Of a stretch of 64,000 bases of DNA, positions 20,079-28,638 are shown in pieces. Source of the stretch: Chryseobacterium aureum (GTDB lineage Bacteria; Bacteroidota; Bacteroidia; Flavobacteriales; Weeksellaceae). Made by a program: the position numbers and the translations under genes. The stretch spans positions 2,480,001-2,544,000 of the forward strand of contig NZ_CP034661.1 in assembly GCF_003971235.1 (NCBI RefSeq), in the 5' to 3' direction. The notes below the pieces were generated by a model that searched no databases, was not told the origin of the DNA, and worked only from the letters and a program-made list of their open reading frames with translations. The number at the start of each line of letters is the position of its first letter. The stretch's first letter is position 1.

Positions 20079-22466
20079 ATGAAACTAAAAGTTGTTATAC
20101 TTTCACTTTCTGTATTTGCATATACAGGTTTCACCGCACAAAATATTCAGAATAACCCGGGCAGCAATCATGGCAACAAGTTTGAGCAGCTGGGAACCAT
20201 TCTGCCCACACCCAACATCTACAGAACGGCTTCAGGAGCTCCAGGACACGGATACTGGCAAAACAGAGCCGATTACAACATTTCCGCCTATCTGGATGAA
20301 GACAAAAGAAATCTGAAAGGTTCAGAAACTGTAACTTACTACAACAATTCTCCGGATGAACTGGATTATATCTGGCTGCAGCTTGATGAAAATGAACACT
20401 CAAGCATCAGAAATGCAGGTTATGACAATTCTTCCGTACTCCGTCCCTCCACTACAGACCAGCAGCTTAAGGTTTCTGAGCTTCCTGTAAAAGACAATGG
20501 CTATGGAGTGAATCTTGAAAAAGTAACTGATGCTTCTGGTAATCCCTTGAAGTACACAGTCAATAAGACGATGATGCGTATTGACCTTCCTAAAGCTTTG
20601 AAAAAGGGGGAAAAATTCGTTTTTAAGGTAGACTGGAACTATAATATTTCCAACCGAATCAAGATGGGAGGCCGGGGAGGTTACGAAAATTTCCCTGAAG
20701 ACGGCAATGATCTGTATACGATGGCACAGTGGTATCCAAGAATGTGCGTTTACAGCGACTTCCAGGGGTGGCAAAACCATCAGTTTACCGGAAGAGGAGA
20801 ATTTGCTCTGGTTTTCGGAGATTTTAAAGTTTCTATGAATGTTCCTGCAGATCATATTGTAGGAGGAACCGGTGAGTGTAAAAACTATGATCAGGTATTG
20901 ACATCTGATCAGCTGTTAAGATATAAAAAAGCTGAAAATGCGGCTGAACCTATTGAAATTGTAACTTTGGATGAGGCCAAAAAAGCCGAAAAAAATCATT
21001 CGAAGCAAAGAAAAACATGGGTATTTGAGGCGAAAGATGTTCGCGATTTTGCATGGACTTCTTCCAGAAAGTTTGTATGGGACGGAATGCGTGTAACGAT
21101 TCCTGAAAATAATAATAAGGTAATGGCCATGAGTTTCTATCCGAAAGAATCTTATGGACTGTACAGAAAATTTTCTACCAAAGCAGTAGCGCATACTATC
21201 AAAACCTATTCGGAGTTTACCATTCCATATCCTTATCCTGTAGCGCAGTCTGTAGAAGCTTCCAACGGCATGGAATATCCAATGATCTGTTTCAATTTCG
21301 GAAGAACTGAGAAGGACGGAACGTATTCCGAAGGAACCAAAAACGGAATGATCGGGGTAATTATCCATGAAGTGGGCCACAACTTCTTCCCCATGATCAT
21401 CAATTCTGATGAAAGACAGTGGGCATGGATGGATGAAGGGCTGAATACGTTTACAGAATATCTTACAGAAGAAAAATGGGATAATAAATTTCCATCGAAA
21501 AGAGGTCCTGCATGGACGATCGTAGATTATATGAAACTGCCGAAAGATCAGCTGGAGCCTATCATGAGCAATTCTGAAAATATTGTTCAGTATGGCCCGA
21601 ATGCTTATTCAAAACCGGCTACAGGACTGAATATTCTTCGTGAAACCATCATGGGACGAGAGCTTTTCGACAAAGCATTTAAAACATATGCCAAAAGATG
21701 GGCTTTCAAACATCCTGAACCTGCAGATTTATTCCGTACCATGGAAGATGCCAGCGGTGAAGACCTTGACTGGTTCTGGAGAGGATGGTTCTATGGTACA
21801 GACCCTGTAGATATTGCGATTGATAAAGTAACGGTAGCGGTTCCTAATCTTGAGACAGATCCAAAAGCTGCCGCTGAAGTAAAATATCAGGTGGAAAAGC
21901 CTTTGGTAAACAGTTTTGAAGATCTTTCCAAAATCAGGAACAGAGAAGACAAGAATATCAAATTCTATGTTGACGGTGATAAGGACGCTCAGGATTTCTA
22001 TTACCGATATGACAGAGGTCAGGAAAAGGTAGATCATAATAAGGAATACACCCTCAAAACAGAGGCGGGTCTTCCTTTAGATGCCAAGGATAAAGAAAAA
22101 TTTAAAAATATTACCGGATATCAGATTGATTTTGTGAACAAAGGAGGGCTGGTAATGCCGATTATTCTTGAATTCACTTTTGAAGACGGTTCAAAAGTGT
22201 ATGATAAGTCTGCCGCACAAATCTGGAGACTGAACGAACAAAAGGTTTCTAAAACCTATTATTTTGATAAAAAAGTAAAATCTATTCAGCTGGATCCGAT
22301 GAGAGAAACTGCTGATATTGATACCACCAATAACTTATGGACAAGTACCGGATCCGGTGCTGAAACTTCAAAATTCCAGCTCTTTAAGCAAAAGCAAGAG
22401 GCAGGTTCTGTAAGAGGAGGCTCAACGGGTAAGGTTAACCCAATGCAGGCCGCTGGAAAGAGTTAA
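20079..22466 (+). CDS. M1 family zinc metallopeptidase (aminopeptidase N-like), secreted
   Basis: 795 aa from ATG 20079, which gives a clean signal peptide (MKLKVVILSLSVFAYTGFTA). The same frame reaches a TTG at 20052, but that lies inside the promoter. The catalytic domain has HEVGHN with the third ligand Glu in 'WMDEGLNTF' 18 residues on (HExxH-x18-E), and an exopeptidase motif variant 'NGMEYP' in place of GAMEN. The protein should remove N-terminal residues from peptides in the periplasm or outside. A C-terminal Gly/Ser/Lys-rich tail follows the last beta domain; no T9SS domain is visible. Confidence 0.93.
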   Translation: MKLKVVILSLSVFAYTGFTAQNIQNNPGSNHGNKFEQLGTILPTPNIYRTASGAPGHGYWQNRADYNISAYLDEDKRNLKGSETVTYYNNSPDELDYIWLQLDENEHSSIRNAGYDNSSVLRPSTTDQQLKVSELPVKDNGYGVNLEKVTDASGNPLKYTVNKTMMRIDLPKALKKGEKFVFKVDWNYNISNRIKMGGRGGYENFPEDGNDLYTMAQWYPRMCVYSDFQGWQNHQFTGRGEFALVFGDFKVSMNVPADHIVGGTGECKNYDQVLTSDQLLRYKKAENAAEPIEIVTLDEAKKAEKNHSKQRKTWVFEAKDVRDFAWTSSRKFVWDGMRVTIPENNNKVMAMSFYPKESYGLYRKFSTKAVAHTIKTYSEFTIPYPYPVAQSVEASNGMEYPMICFNFGRTEKDGTYSEGTKNGMIGVIIHEVGHNFFPMIINSDERQWAWMDEGLNTFTEYLTEEKWDNKFPSKRGPAWTIVDYMKLPKDQLEPIMSNSENIVQYGPNAYSKPATGLNILRETIMGRELFDKAFKTYAKRWAFKHPEPADLFRTMEDASGEDLDWFWRGWFYGTDPVDIAIDKVTVAVPNLETDPKAAAEVKYQVEKPLVNSFEDLSKIRNREDKNIKFYVDGDKDAQDFYYRYDRGQEKVDHNKEYTLKTEAGLPLDAKDKEKFKNITGYQIDFVNKGGLVMPIILEFTFEDGSKVYDKSAAQIWRLNEQKVSKTYYFDKKVKSIQLDPMRETADIDTTNNLWTSTGSGAETSKFQLFKQKQEAGSVRGGSTGKVNPMQAAGKS

Positions 22467-22499
22467 AAAACAAAAGGTTGTAACTTTTAACAGATATAC

Positions 22500-22561
22500 A
22501 GCACTGCTTAGTATTAAAAAAGATCATAAAAACATTTCTTTTCTTAATACTAAGCAGTGCT
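22500..22561. repeat. 18-bp perfect inverted repeat, possible terminator
   Basis: The 18-nt segment 22500-22517 is repeated in exact inverted form at 22544-22561 with a 26-nt spacer, and is followed by CATTTTTTA. It lies 33 bp past the M1 peptidase stop, so a terminator role is likely. Stem length and loop size are larger than usual. Confidence 0.6.
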
Positions 22562-22670
22562 CATTTTTTACAACAACCTCTATTCAGAAACCGATCCATA
22601 TATTACTTCATTCCAGATCCTCAAGCCATTTTAGCTTAAAAAAAACATAACAACCTGACTTAAAAAGTTT

Positions 22671-22678
22671 TATATTTG
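22671..22678 (+). promoter_or_regulatory. -7 promoter element of prepeptide 1
   Basis: TATATTTG, an exact TAnnTTTG match, lies 77 bp before the prepeptide ATG. It leaves a leader of about 70 nt that is conserved in the second copy. Confidence 0.5.
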
Positions 22679-22690
22679 AATCACCATAAA

Positions 22691-22755
22691 CACCAAATGT
22701 CAAAAAACCTGATTGACTTTAAATGTTCAGGAACGTACTCATCAAAATATTACCT
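22691..22755 (+). promoter_or_regulatory. Conserved leader of prepeptide 1 with hairpin
   Basis: The leader (CACCAAATGTCAAAA...CCTGATTGAC...TCAGGAACGTAC) recurs before prepeptide 2 with few changes. CCTGA and TCAGG can pair across 14 nt in both copies. A 20-codon reading frame (22697-22759, MSKNLIDFKCSG...) overlaps the prepeptide ATG in copy 1. In copy 2 the equivalent ATG stops after four codons, so the frame is probably not conserved. Confidence 0.35.
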
Positions 22756-22893
22756 ATGAAAAATGCTAAATTACTCAGCAGAGATGCTCAGAAAAACATC
22801 AATGGCGGAGCTGCCTCCAGAATTGTATGCTGCGAACGCGACGACAACGGAAAATGTACTTTATGGATCGGGCCGGGACAAAACTGTCCTTAG
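22756..22893 (+). CDS. Double-glycine leader prepeptide, four-Cys core (copy 1)
   Basis: 45 aa. A leader MKNAKLLSRDAQKNINGG (residues 1-18) ends in the Gly-Gly typical of peptides cut and exported by C39-peptidase ABC transporters. The predicted 27-aa core is rich in Cys: 'VCCERDDNGKC', 'LWIGPGQNCP' (four Cys in all). Leader and core resemble bacteriocin-like peptides of Flavobacteriia. No transporter or modifying enzyme is in the window. Own promoter and terminator make it a separate transcription unit. Function (bacteriocin, signal or other) is not known. Confidence 0.75.
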   Translation: MKNAKLLSRDAQKNINGGAASRIVCCERDDNGKCTLWIGPGQNCP

Positions 22894-22920
22894 TTCTATT
22901 ATAGAATAACAGTTTAAGAC

Positions 22921-22942
22921 AAAGCCGGAAATTTCCGGCTTT
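22921..22942. terminator. Terminator after prepeptide 1
   Basis: A 22-nt perfect palindrome (AAAGCCGG-AAATTT-CCGGCTTT) is followed by a T-rich stretch, 27 bp past the stop. Confidence 0.85.
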
Positions 22943-23043
22943 ACTTTTTATTTTTCGCGCCCTATCTTTTTTTTATATTCTGATTATCAAAATTTTATTA
23001 TAAAAAAAATCAATAAAATATATCACATAAAAAGGAAAAATAG

Positions 23044-23051
23044 TATCTTTG
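23044..23051 (+). promoter_or_regulatory. -7 promoter element of prepeptide 2
   Basis: TATCTTTG (exact TAnnTTTG) lies 79 bp upstream of the second prepeptide ATG, the same arrangement as copy 1. Confidence 0.5.
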
Positions 23052-23130
23052 ATTGACTTCTTTTACACCAAATGTCAAAATCCTGATTGACATTAAATGC
23101 TCAGGAACGTACAATCAAAATATTATAACT

Positions 23131-23265
23131 ATGAAAAATGCTAAATTATTAAGCAGAGACGCCCAGAAATCAATCAATGGCGGAGCAGCAGGACGTTTCT
23201 GCTGTGAGTACAATTACAAAGGACAATGCATCCTGTGGATCGGACCGGGACAATATTGCCCATAG
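23131..23265 (+). CDS. Double-glycine leader prepeptide, four-Cys core (copy 2)
   Basis: 44 aa. Leader MKNAKLLSRDAQKSINGG differs from copy 1 at one residue. The 26-aa core (AAGRFCCEYNYKGQC, ILWIGPGQYCP) keeps the pattern CC-x(6)-C-x-LWIGPGQ-x-CP. The frame stays open 26 codons upstream through the conserved leader, but the ATG at 23131 aligns exactly with copy 1 and is preferred. Divergence is concentrated in the first half of the core, whereas the leader, the WIGPGQ segment and all four Cys are kept. Confidence 0.75.
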   Translation: MKNAKLLSRDAQKSINGGAAGRFCCEYNYKGQCILWIGPGQYCP

Positions 23266-23285
23266 TTCATCATCAGATAACAATT

Positions 23286-23417
23286 AAAAGAGAGGCTGTC
23301 TTAAAAGGGGCATTCCGAACGAAATGAAATGAATAACCTCATGCATCTGGTATAAAGAGATTCTTCCTTCGTCAGAATGACAAAAACCAAATTATTTGAC
23401 TTTTGAGACAGTCTTTT
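23286..23417. repeat. About 130-bp element with inverted ends, probable dispersed repeat and terminator
   Basis: The ends GGCTGTCTTAAAAG (23294-23307) and CTTTTGAGACAGTC (23400-23413) are inverted copies with two differences. The interior has no reading frame and includes TTCGTCAGAATGACAAA. It fills the gap between the second prepeptide and the convergent response-regulator gene. The structure suggests a small non-coding repeat (MITE-like) acting as a terminator. A second copy is not visible in this window. Confidence 0.45.
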
Positions 23418-23422
23418 ACTTT

Positions 23423-24121
23423 TTACCCTAAATGTTCTTTCAAATTCTTTTTATAGGTTCTTCCCAGCGGAAGCTCTTCTCCGTTTTTCAAAAAAACATG
23501 ACCGGAATTATAGGAACTGATATGTTCTGACAACACAATATAAGACTTGTGAATTCTGATAAACCCGAAATGCTGAAATTTCTCCTCAAAATTGGACATT
23601 CTCTCCAAAATCATATATTTTTTCAATGGGGTCATCAGCACAATATATTCTCCAAATCCCTGTATCCATAAAATATCCTTAAGAAAAACCTTGTTCATCA
23701 CATAGTTGGATTTGAACATGATATAATCTTCCTGATGCTGGCTGCTGGAGGAGTTTTTAAACTGAACAAAATCCCTTGCCTTATTGACCGCTTTCTTAAA
23801 TGTATCAAAATCTACTGGCTTTATAAGATAATGCACAACATCCAGTTCAAAGGCCTTCACCGCATATTTTGTTTCCAAAGTAAGAAAAATACACAACGGC
23901 GGATCCGGAAGCTGCTGCAAAAGCTCTACTCCATTAATCCCGGGCATATTGATGTCGAAAACAACCAGATCCACTTTATTCTCTCTCAAAAAAGCCAGTG
24001 CTTCCTCCGGCTTCTGAAACGAAGCCAGCAGTTCAACCTCTTCAAGCTGATCACAATATTGTTTTACAAGCTGTAATGCAGGATACTCATCATCTACATT
24101 TACAATAGTAAGCTTAGCCAT
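23423..24121 (-). CDS. LytTR family response regulator
   Basis: 232 aa. A receiver domain (residues 4-120) has the acidic pair D10-D11 and phospho-acceptor D56 in VVFDINMPG. The C-terminal LytTR DNA-binding domain (about 135-232) has 'FIRIHKSYIVL' and 'LPLGRTYKKNLKEHL'. It overlaps the kinase gene by 8 bp, so both are translated from one mRNA. Probable targets are the divergent DUF2490/CitMHS genes or the nearby prepeptides; the sequence does not decide between them. Confidence 0.93.
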   Translation of the reverse strand: MAKLTIVNVDDEYPALQLVKQYCDQLEEVELLASFQKPEEALAFLRENKVDLVVFDINMPGINGVELLQQLPDPPLCIFLTLETKYAVKAFELDVVHYLIKPVDFDTFKKAVNKARDFVQFKNSSSSQHQEDYIMFKSNYVMNKVFLKDILWIQGFGEYIVLMTPLKKYMILERMSNFEEKFQHFGFIRIHKSYIVLSEHISSYNSGHVFLKNGEELPLGRTYKKNLKEHLG

Positions 24122-25226
24122 TGATAGTAATTGTTAAAGCAATTTTATATTGATCATTTTCTTTCGGGCCGGAATAAAACTCATACTGGTCCAGATAAAA
24201 TTTTTCCAATATATGAATAATTGCTTCATTACCCAACCCGTGATAATTGGATTCAACCGGCTGAATTCTATCTTTCCCGACAGAGTTTATAATTTCAAAA
24301 TACAGTTCGGAGCGCTCAATTTTACAGAACAGTTTTATAAAACTATGAGCTTCTTCCCCTATTGCCGAATGCTTTAGGGCATTTTCGAATAAAGTAAGCA
24401 ATATAGCAGACGGAATCTCAGCAATGTCAAATGCTTCCTGCTCTTCAATATCCATCACAATATCAAGCTGGTTATTATATTTAAGCTGGTACAGAGCGGC
24501 AAGCGCTTTAAGAGAAGAAAACTCCTGGGAAACGGTTACTTTTTCTTTTCCGCTGTCATAAATAATGTACTTCAGCAGTCTGCTCAGCTGCAGGATAGAA
24601 TCAGATGTCTTTTCCGACTGGGTAAAACTGTTGGCATAGATGTTATTAAGGGTATTCAGCAGAAAATGAGGATTCAGTTTAGATTTCAGCAAATCAAGAT
24701 AAAGCTGGTCTTTTTCTTCTCCAAGGCTGATCACATCCTGCTCTATTAAAAATTTGTCTTTGGTAATTCCTAAAAAAGATCCCACAAGAATTATGATCCC
24801 CTGCGAGATATACACATTATAGAGAAAACCTACGTGGTACCCCTTTTCGCTGAAATCTATCTGAAAAACTGCCGGCTCCCATAGAATCCTGAAAAGACTG
24901 GACACCAGAAAATAGATTAGCGCATAGAGGATAAACTCCGGATACTTGTTGGATAAATAGAATCTGGGAACGAGATAATAGTAGACGAGATAATAAATTC
25001 CAATATTGAAAATTGTATTCAAAATAATGCTTATCACCAGCTGCGCAGAATCCAGGAAGTAGTTTTCGGTGAAATAAGTCATCAAAATGAAGATAAAAAG
25101 GAAAAATATATGCTGAAACCTCAACAAAAACTTCCAACGGTACCTCATAAGGCTTTCCAGAATTTTACCACTAAATAAAATCCTCATAATCAATAATATA
25201 ATAATAAAATTAATGATTAAAAACAT
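24114..25226 (-). CDS. LytS-type sensor histidine kinase
   Basis: 370 aa. Four or five membrane segments occupy residues about 1-155 with no large extracellular sensor domain. The His_kinase domain has the phospho-acceptor H187 in LNPHFLLNTLNNIYAN, followed by a HATPase region ('LTLFENALKHS', 'GLGNEAI'). This is the usual partner of LytTR regulators in Bacteroidota. The start is uncertain; a Met at residue 14 is an alternative. It is transcribed away from the DUF2490 gene across a 151-bp gap. Confidence 0.92.
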   Translation of the reverse strand: MFLIINFIIILLIMRILFSGKILESLMRYRWKFLLRFQHIFFLFIFILMTYFTENYFLDSAQLVISIILNTIFNIGIYYLVYYYLVPRFYLSNKYPEFILYALIYFLVSSLFRILWEPAVFQIDFSEKGYHVGFLYNVYISQGIIILVGSFLGITKDKFLIEQDVISLGEEKDQLYLDLLKSKLNPHFLLNTLNNIYANSFTQSEKTSDSILQLSRLLKYIIYDSGKEKVTVSQEFSSLKALAALYQLKYNNQLDIVMDIEEQEAFDIAEIPSAILLTLFENALKHSAIGEEAHSFIKLFCKIERSELYFEIINSVGKDRIQPVESNYHGLGNEAIIHILEKFYLDQYEFYSGPKENDQYKIALTITING

Positions 25227-25341
25227 AGTTCATACCGTATTTTGAAACGCATCAAATATAATATCTTTTTGTCTCAAAATGCAGTTCGTTGAGAAAAACT
25301 GTCATTGATTGAAAAAATCTAAGCCCGCTCCTTCGAATAAA

Positions 25342-25349
25342 TATATTTG
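25342..25349 (+). promoter_or_regulatory. -7 promoter element of the DUF2490-citrate transporter unit
   Basis: TATATTTG, an exact TAnnTTTG match, lies 29 bp before the DUF2490 ATG in the divergent gap facing the histidine kinase gene. Confidence 0.5.
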
Positions 25350-25377
25350 AGAAACCGCAATATTAATCAAATATTAC

Positions 25378-26070
25378 ATGAAACTTAATATACAATTAAC
25401 GCTTATTTTATCATTTTGCCTGCTAGGCAGCCATTTGCGCAGTCAGAGTAAAGACAATTACAATATGTGGTTTCAATACCTGATGTCTGCGAAGATCACC
25501 GATAAAAGTACTTTAACCGCGCTTACCCAATACCGTTCCTTTGACCTGGCTTACGACACAAGGCTTTTCCTGGTAAACGCTTATGTAGACTACGAAGTGG
25601 CAGAAAATATAAGACCTGCTGCAGGAGCTATGTTTTTGATCCTTGAATCTTATAATGCCGACGATTCCAAAAAGATAAGATATGAAAAAAGACCTTTCCA
25701 ACAGGTAACTGCTGATTATTACATTGGCAGAACATCAATTTCCAACCGTCTTAGAGTAGAAGAACGTTTTATCAGCAATCCTGATGAATTTGAAGTGAGA
25801 ATCCGGTATCTGATTTCTGTGAGAATTCCTTTCAATAAAAAAGGAGAAAAAGAAAAGCTCTACGGTATTCTTAAAAATGAAATAAGAATGAATGTGGATA
25901 AGCTGGAACCTTTCGACAGCAATCGTATTACGGCAGGCCTCGGAATAAAATTAGGGAAAAGTTCTGCACTGGAACTTGCCTTTATCAATCAGCTGGAAAC
26001 CAAAAAAACAAGCAATTATGGATTTATAGGTTTCAGAAACAGTTTTGACTGGAGAAAAAAGAAACAATAA
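25378..26070 (+). CDS. DUF2490 domain-containing probable outer-membrane protein
   Basis: 230 aa with a signal peptide (MKLNIQLTLILSFCLLGSHLRS). The 'MWFQYLMSAKITDKSTLTALTQYRSFD' opening and alternating beta-strand pattern fit the DUF2490 family of small barrel-like outer-membrane proteins. The last residues (NSFDWRKKKQ) continue past the usual aromatic end. It lies 26 bp before the citrate transporter gene, so it may supply an outer-membrane pore for the same substrate; this is inferred from context only. Confidence 0.8.
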   Translation: MKLNIQLTLILSFCLLGSHLRSQSKDNYNMWFQYLMSAKITDKSTLTALTQYRSFDLAYDTRLFLVNAYVDYEVAENIRPAAGAMFLILESYNADDSKKIRYEKRPFQQVTADYYIGRTSISNRLRVEERFISNPDEFEVRIRYLISVRIPFNKKGEKEKLYGILKNEIRMNVDKLEPFDSNRITAGLGIKLGKSSALELAFINQLETKKTSNYGFIGFRNSFDWRKKKQ

Positions 26071-26096
26071 TAACCTCAATACTATTTACATAAACT

Positions 26097-27383
26097 ATGC
26101 TAACATTTCTTGGTTTTTTAATGATTTTCATCTTCATGATGCTCATCATGAACAAAAAGATGACTCCGCTTACCGCTTTAGTCCTTGTGCCTGTATTGAT
26201 TGCTGTAGTGGCAGGATTCGGGCCCGATCTTGGGAAAATGATGAAAGAGGGCGTAAAAGAAATAGCACTTACAGGGGTTATGCTGATTTTTGCCATCCTG
26301 TACTTCAGCCTGATGATTGATACCGGACTTTTTGAGCCGCTTGTGAATGCTATATTAAAAGCTGTGGGAGATAATCCTGTAAAAACAACCATCGGTACTG
26401 CCCTTCTCACCACTTTAGTTTCTTTGGATGGCGACGGCTCTTCCACTTATATTATTGTAGTGGCAGCATTACTTCCGCTTTATAAAAAACAGGGAATGAA
26501 TCCTCTGGTTCTCACCTGCATTATAATGCTTGCAGGCGGTATTATGAACATTTTACCATGGGGTGGTCCTACTGCAAGAGTAATGAGCTCTCTGAAACTT
26601 GGCCATACTGAAATCTTTGTCCCTATGATTCCGGTTATGCTGATCGGGTTGGTATGGGTATTTTTTGTTGCCTATATCCTGGGAGTACGGGAGAAAAAAA
26701 GAATCAGCAGGCATGGGAAATATACTAAATACAGCGGACAGGATATTGCCGGTGAAGATGATCCTGCATTAAGACGTCCTAAACTTATCATTATCAATTT
26801 AATCCTGACCATTGTTCTCCTTTGCGTGATGATTCTGGACATTATTCCTCTGGGAGTTGCTTTTATGATTGCTTTCTGTATCGCTTCTGTAATCAATTAT
26901 CCGAAACTGAAGGACCAGCAGAAAATCATCTCAAAACATGCAGGAAATGCGCTATCTGTAGCGGGAATGATTTTCGGGGCAGGTATTTTCACAGGAATTC
27001 TGAACGGTACTGGAATTATGAGCTCTATGGGAAACAGCATTATCAGTATTGTTCCTAAAACCTGGGGAGGCTACCTGAACGTTATTACTGCTGTATTCAG
27101 TGTGCCGCTTACTTTTTTCCTTACTAACGATGCTTATTATTTCGGAATACTGCCGGTTATTACAGCCACAGGCAGCCAGCTGAACATTCCTCCGGATATT
27201 TTGGGACGTGCCAGTCTTGTGGGGCAGGCTTCTCACCTGTTAAGCCCTTTGGTTCCTTCCACTTATCTGCTGGTTTCACTGGCCGGTGTTGAATTCTCCG
27301 ATCACCTGAAATTCACGTTAAAATGGGCCATAGGATCATCAATTGTAATGTTGCTGAGCGCATTGGCTCTTGGTATTATTTAA
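26097..27383 (+). CDS. CitMHS family citrate/metal-citrate:H+ symporter
   Basis: 428 aa with about 11-12 membrane segments. The conserved CitMHS segments are visible: 'LVSLDGDGSSTYIIVVAALLPLY', 'GGIMNILPWGGPTARV' and 'FFLTNDAYYFGILPV'. The family takes up citrate, often as a complex with divalent metal, with protons. Location next to a two-component system parallels the regulation of citrate uptake in other bacteria (for example CitST in Bacillus), but here the regulator is of LytTR type. Confidence 0.92.
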   Translation: MLTFLGFLMIFIFMMLIMNKKMTPLTALVLVPVLIAVVAGFGPDLGKMMKEGVKEIALTGVMLIFAILYFSLMIDTGLFEPLVNAILKAVGDNPVKTTIGTALLTTLVSLDGDGSSTYIIVVAALLPLYKKQGMNPLVLTCIIMLAGGIMNILPWGGPTARVMSSLKLGHTEIFVPMIPVMLIGLVWVFFVAYILGVREKKRISRHGKYTKYSGQDIAGEDDPALRRPKLIIINLILTIVLLCVMILDIIPLGVAFMIAFCIASVINYPKLKDQQKIISKHAGNALSVAGMIFGAGIFTGILNGTGIMSSMGNSIISIVPKTWGGYLNVITAVFSVPLTFFLTNDAYYFGILPVITATGSQLNIPPDILGRASLVGQASHLLSPLVPSTYLLVSLAGVEFSDHLKFTLKWAIGSSIVMLLSALALGII

Positions 27384-27426
27384 GATTATATCTTTGAATC
27401 TTGTAATCTTACTCAATAAAAAGTGA

Positions 27427-28638
27427 ATGATGAAACCTTTTAAACAAAAAACATTTACAGACTCCTATTTAAGAAATCTTACGCTTTATGTGTTCACATC
27501 GATTATCTGTGGGGCATTAACCGGATATTATTTTCCGGAAGTCAGTAAACATCTGGAAACGGTAAGCAGTTATTTTTTTATGCTTCTTGAGGTTTTGATT
27601 ATTCCTGTTATTTTCATTGCTGTAACGTATGGAGTAAGCTATATTTTCAGCACCCAAAATGCGTTTAAAATTGTGAGCCAGATGATCCTGTATTTTTTAA
27701 TCATTACTTCTATTAGTATTGTATTGGGAATCGGGTCCGGTCTTCTGCTAAAACCGGGTGCCAATACAGGAATTATTATTTCTTCCCACAAAGCACTTCC
27801 GGAAAGGTTTTTAACAAAGACAACAAATTCTTTACCTATCAGCAACTATGTTCTTTTTCTTTTAATATCCATATCTGCAGGAGTCCTGATAGGTCTTTCG
27901 AAGAAAAAGAACAACATTCTTAAAACTATAGACCTGGGAAGGAATCTGTTTTTCAAACTCATCAAATATGTGTACATATTTCTTCCTATAGTTATCTTTT
28001 CTAACATTGCTTATGGAATTTCTGTATATGGAATTAATACTTTACTGCCATTAAGTAAGATTGTTGCCACGGTATATCTCACCTGTGTATTTTTTATTTT
28101 CGGAATATTAGGTATTATAACGGCTTATTTCAAAATTAACCTTTGGGATTTTTTAATCAGCATCAAAGAGGAAATTATACTTGTGATAGCAACTTCTTCT
28201 TCAAAAACAGCATTCCCAATGATCTTCGACAAGATGGAATCACAAGGATACGACCGGAAAATTCTCCGTCTTATTATTCCGCTCGGGTACAATTTTAATC
28301 TGGCAGGAGCCTGTATTTATCTTTCAATCTCATGTATTTTCCTGATCCAGTTTTATAATATTCATCTGACGCTGCAAGATTATTTCTGGCTTTTTATCAC
28401 CATTTCAATTGCCTCAAAAACGGCTTCGGGAGTACCTGGTTCGGGCTTTCTTGCTTTGATGTTTACCTTAAGCCGCTTTGGAAAAATTCCTACCACAGAT
28501 CTTGCCCTGTTGTACAGCATAGACCGTTTTATGAACGAAGCCAGATCTGTTACCAACTTCATCGGCATTTCAGTTTCTGCTGCCATTATTTCAAAACTTA
28601 ACCAAAATTCTATCCCCTTAAAAAATGATATTTCCTGA
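27427..28638 (+). CDS. Dicarboxylate/amino acid:cation symporter (DAACS/GltP-DctA family)
   Basis: 403 aa with about eight membrane segments and two re-entrant loops. Family signatures are 'ATSSSKTAFPMIFDKME' (serine-rich loop), 'PLGYNFNLAGACIYLS' and 'DRFMNEARSVTNFIG'. It should import C4-dicarboxylates, glutamate or aspartate with cations. It starts 43 bp after the citrate transporter and overlaps the TerC gene by 14 bp, which suggests one carboxylate-uptake operon with TerC riding along. Two adjacent Met codons make the exact start uncertain by one residue. Confidence 0.92.
   Translation: MMKPFKQKTFTDSYLRNLTLYVFTSIICGALTGYYFPEVSKHLETVSSYFFMLLEVLIIPVIFIAVTYGVSYIFSTQNAFKIVSQMILYFLIITSISIVLGIGSGLLLKPGANTGIIISSHKALPERFLTKTTNSLPISNYVLFLLISISAGVLIGLSKKKNNILKTIDLGRNLFFKLIKYVYIFLPIVIFSNIAYGISVYGINTLLPLSKIVATVYLTCVFFIFGILGIITAYFKINLWDFLISIKEEIILVIATSSSKTAFPMIFDKMESQGYDRKILRLIIPLGYNFNLAGACIYLSISCIFLIQFYNIHLTLQDYFWLFITISIASKTASGVPGSGFLALMFTLSRFGKIPTTDLALLYSIDRFMNEARSVTNFIGISVSAAIISKLNQNSIPLKNDIS

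Noticed and set aside
22697..22759. 20-codon upstream peptide gene before prepeptide 1
   Set aside because: The equivalent frame in copy 2 stops after four codons, so the peptide is not conserved even though the DNA is.
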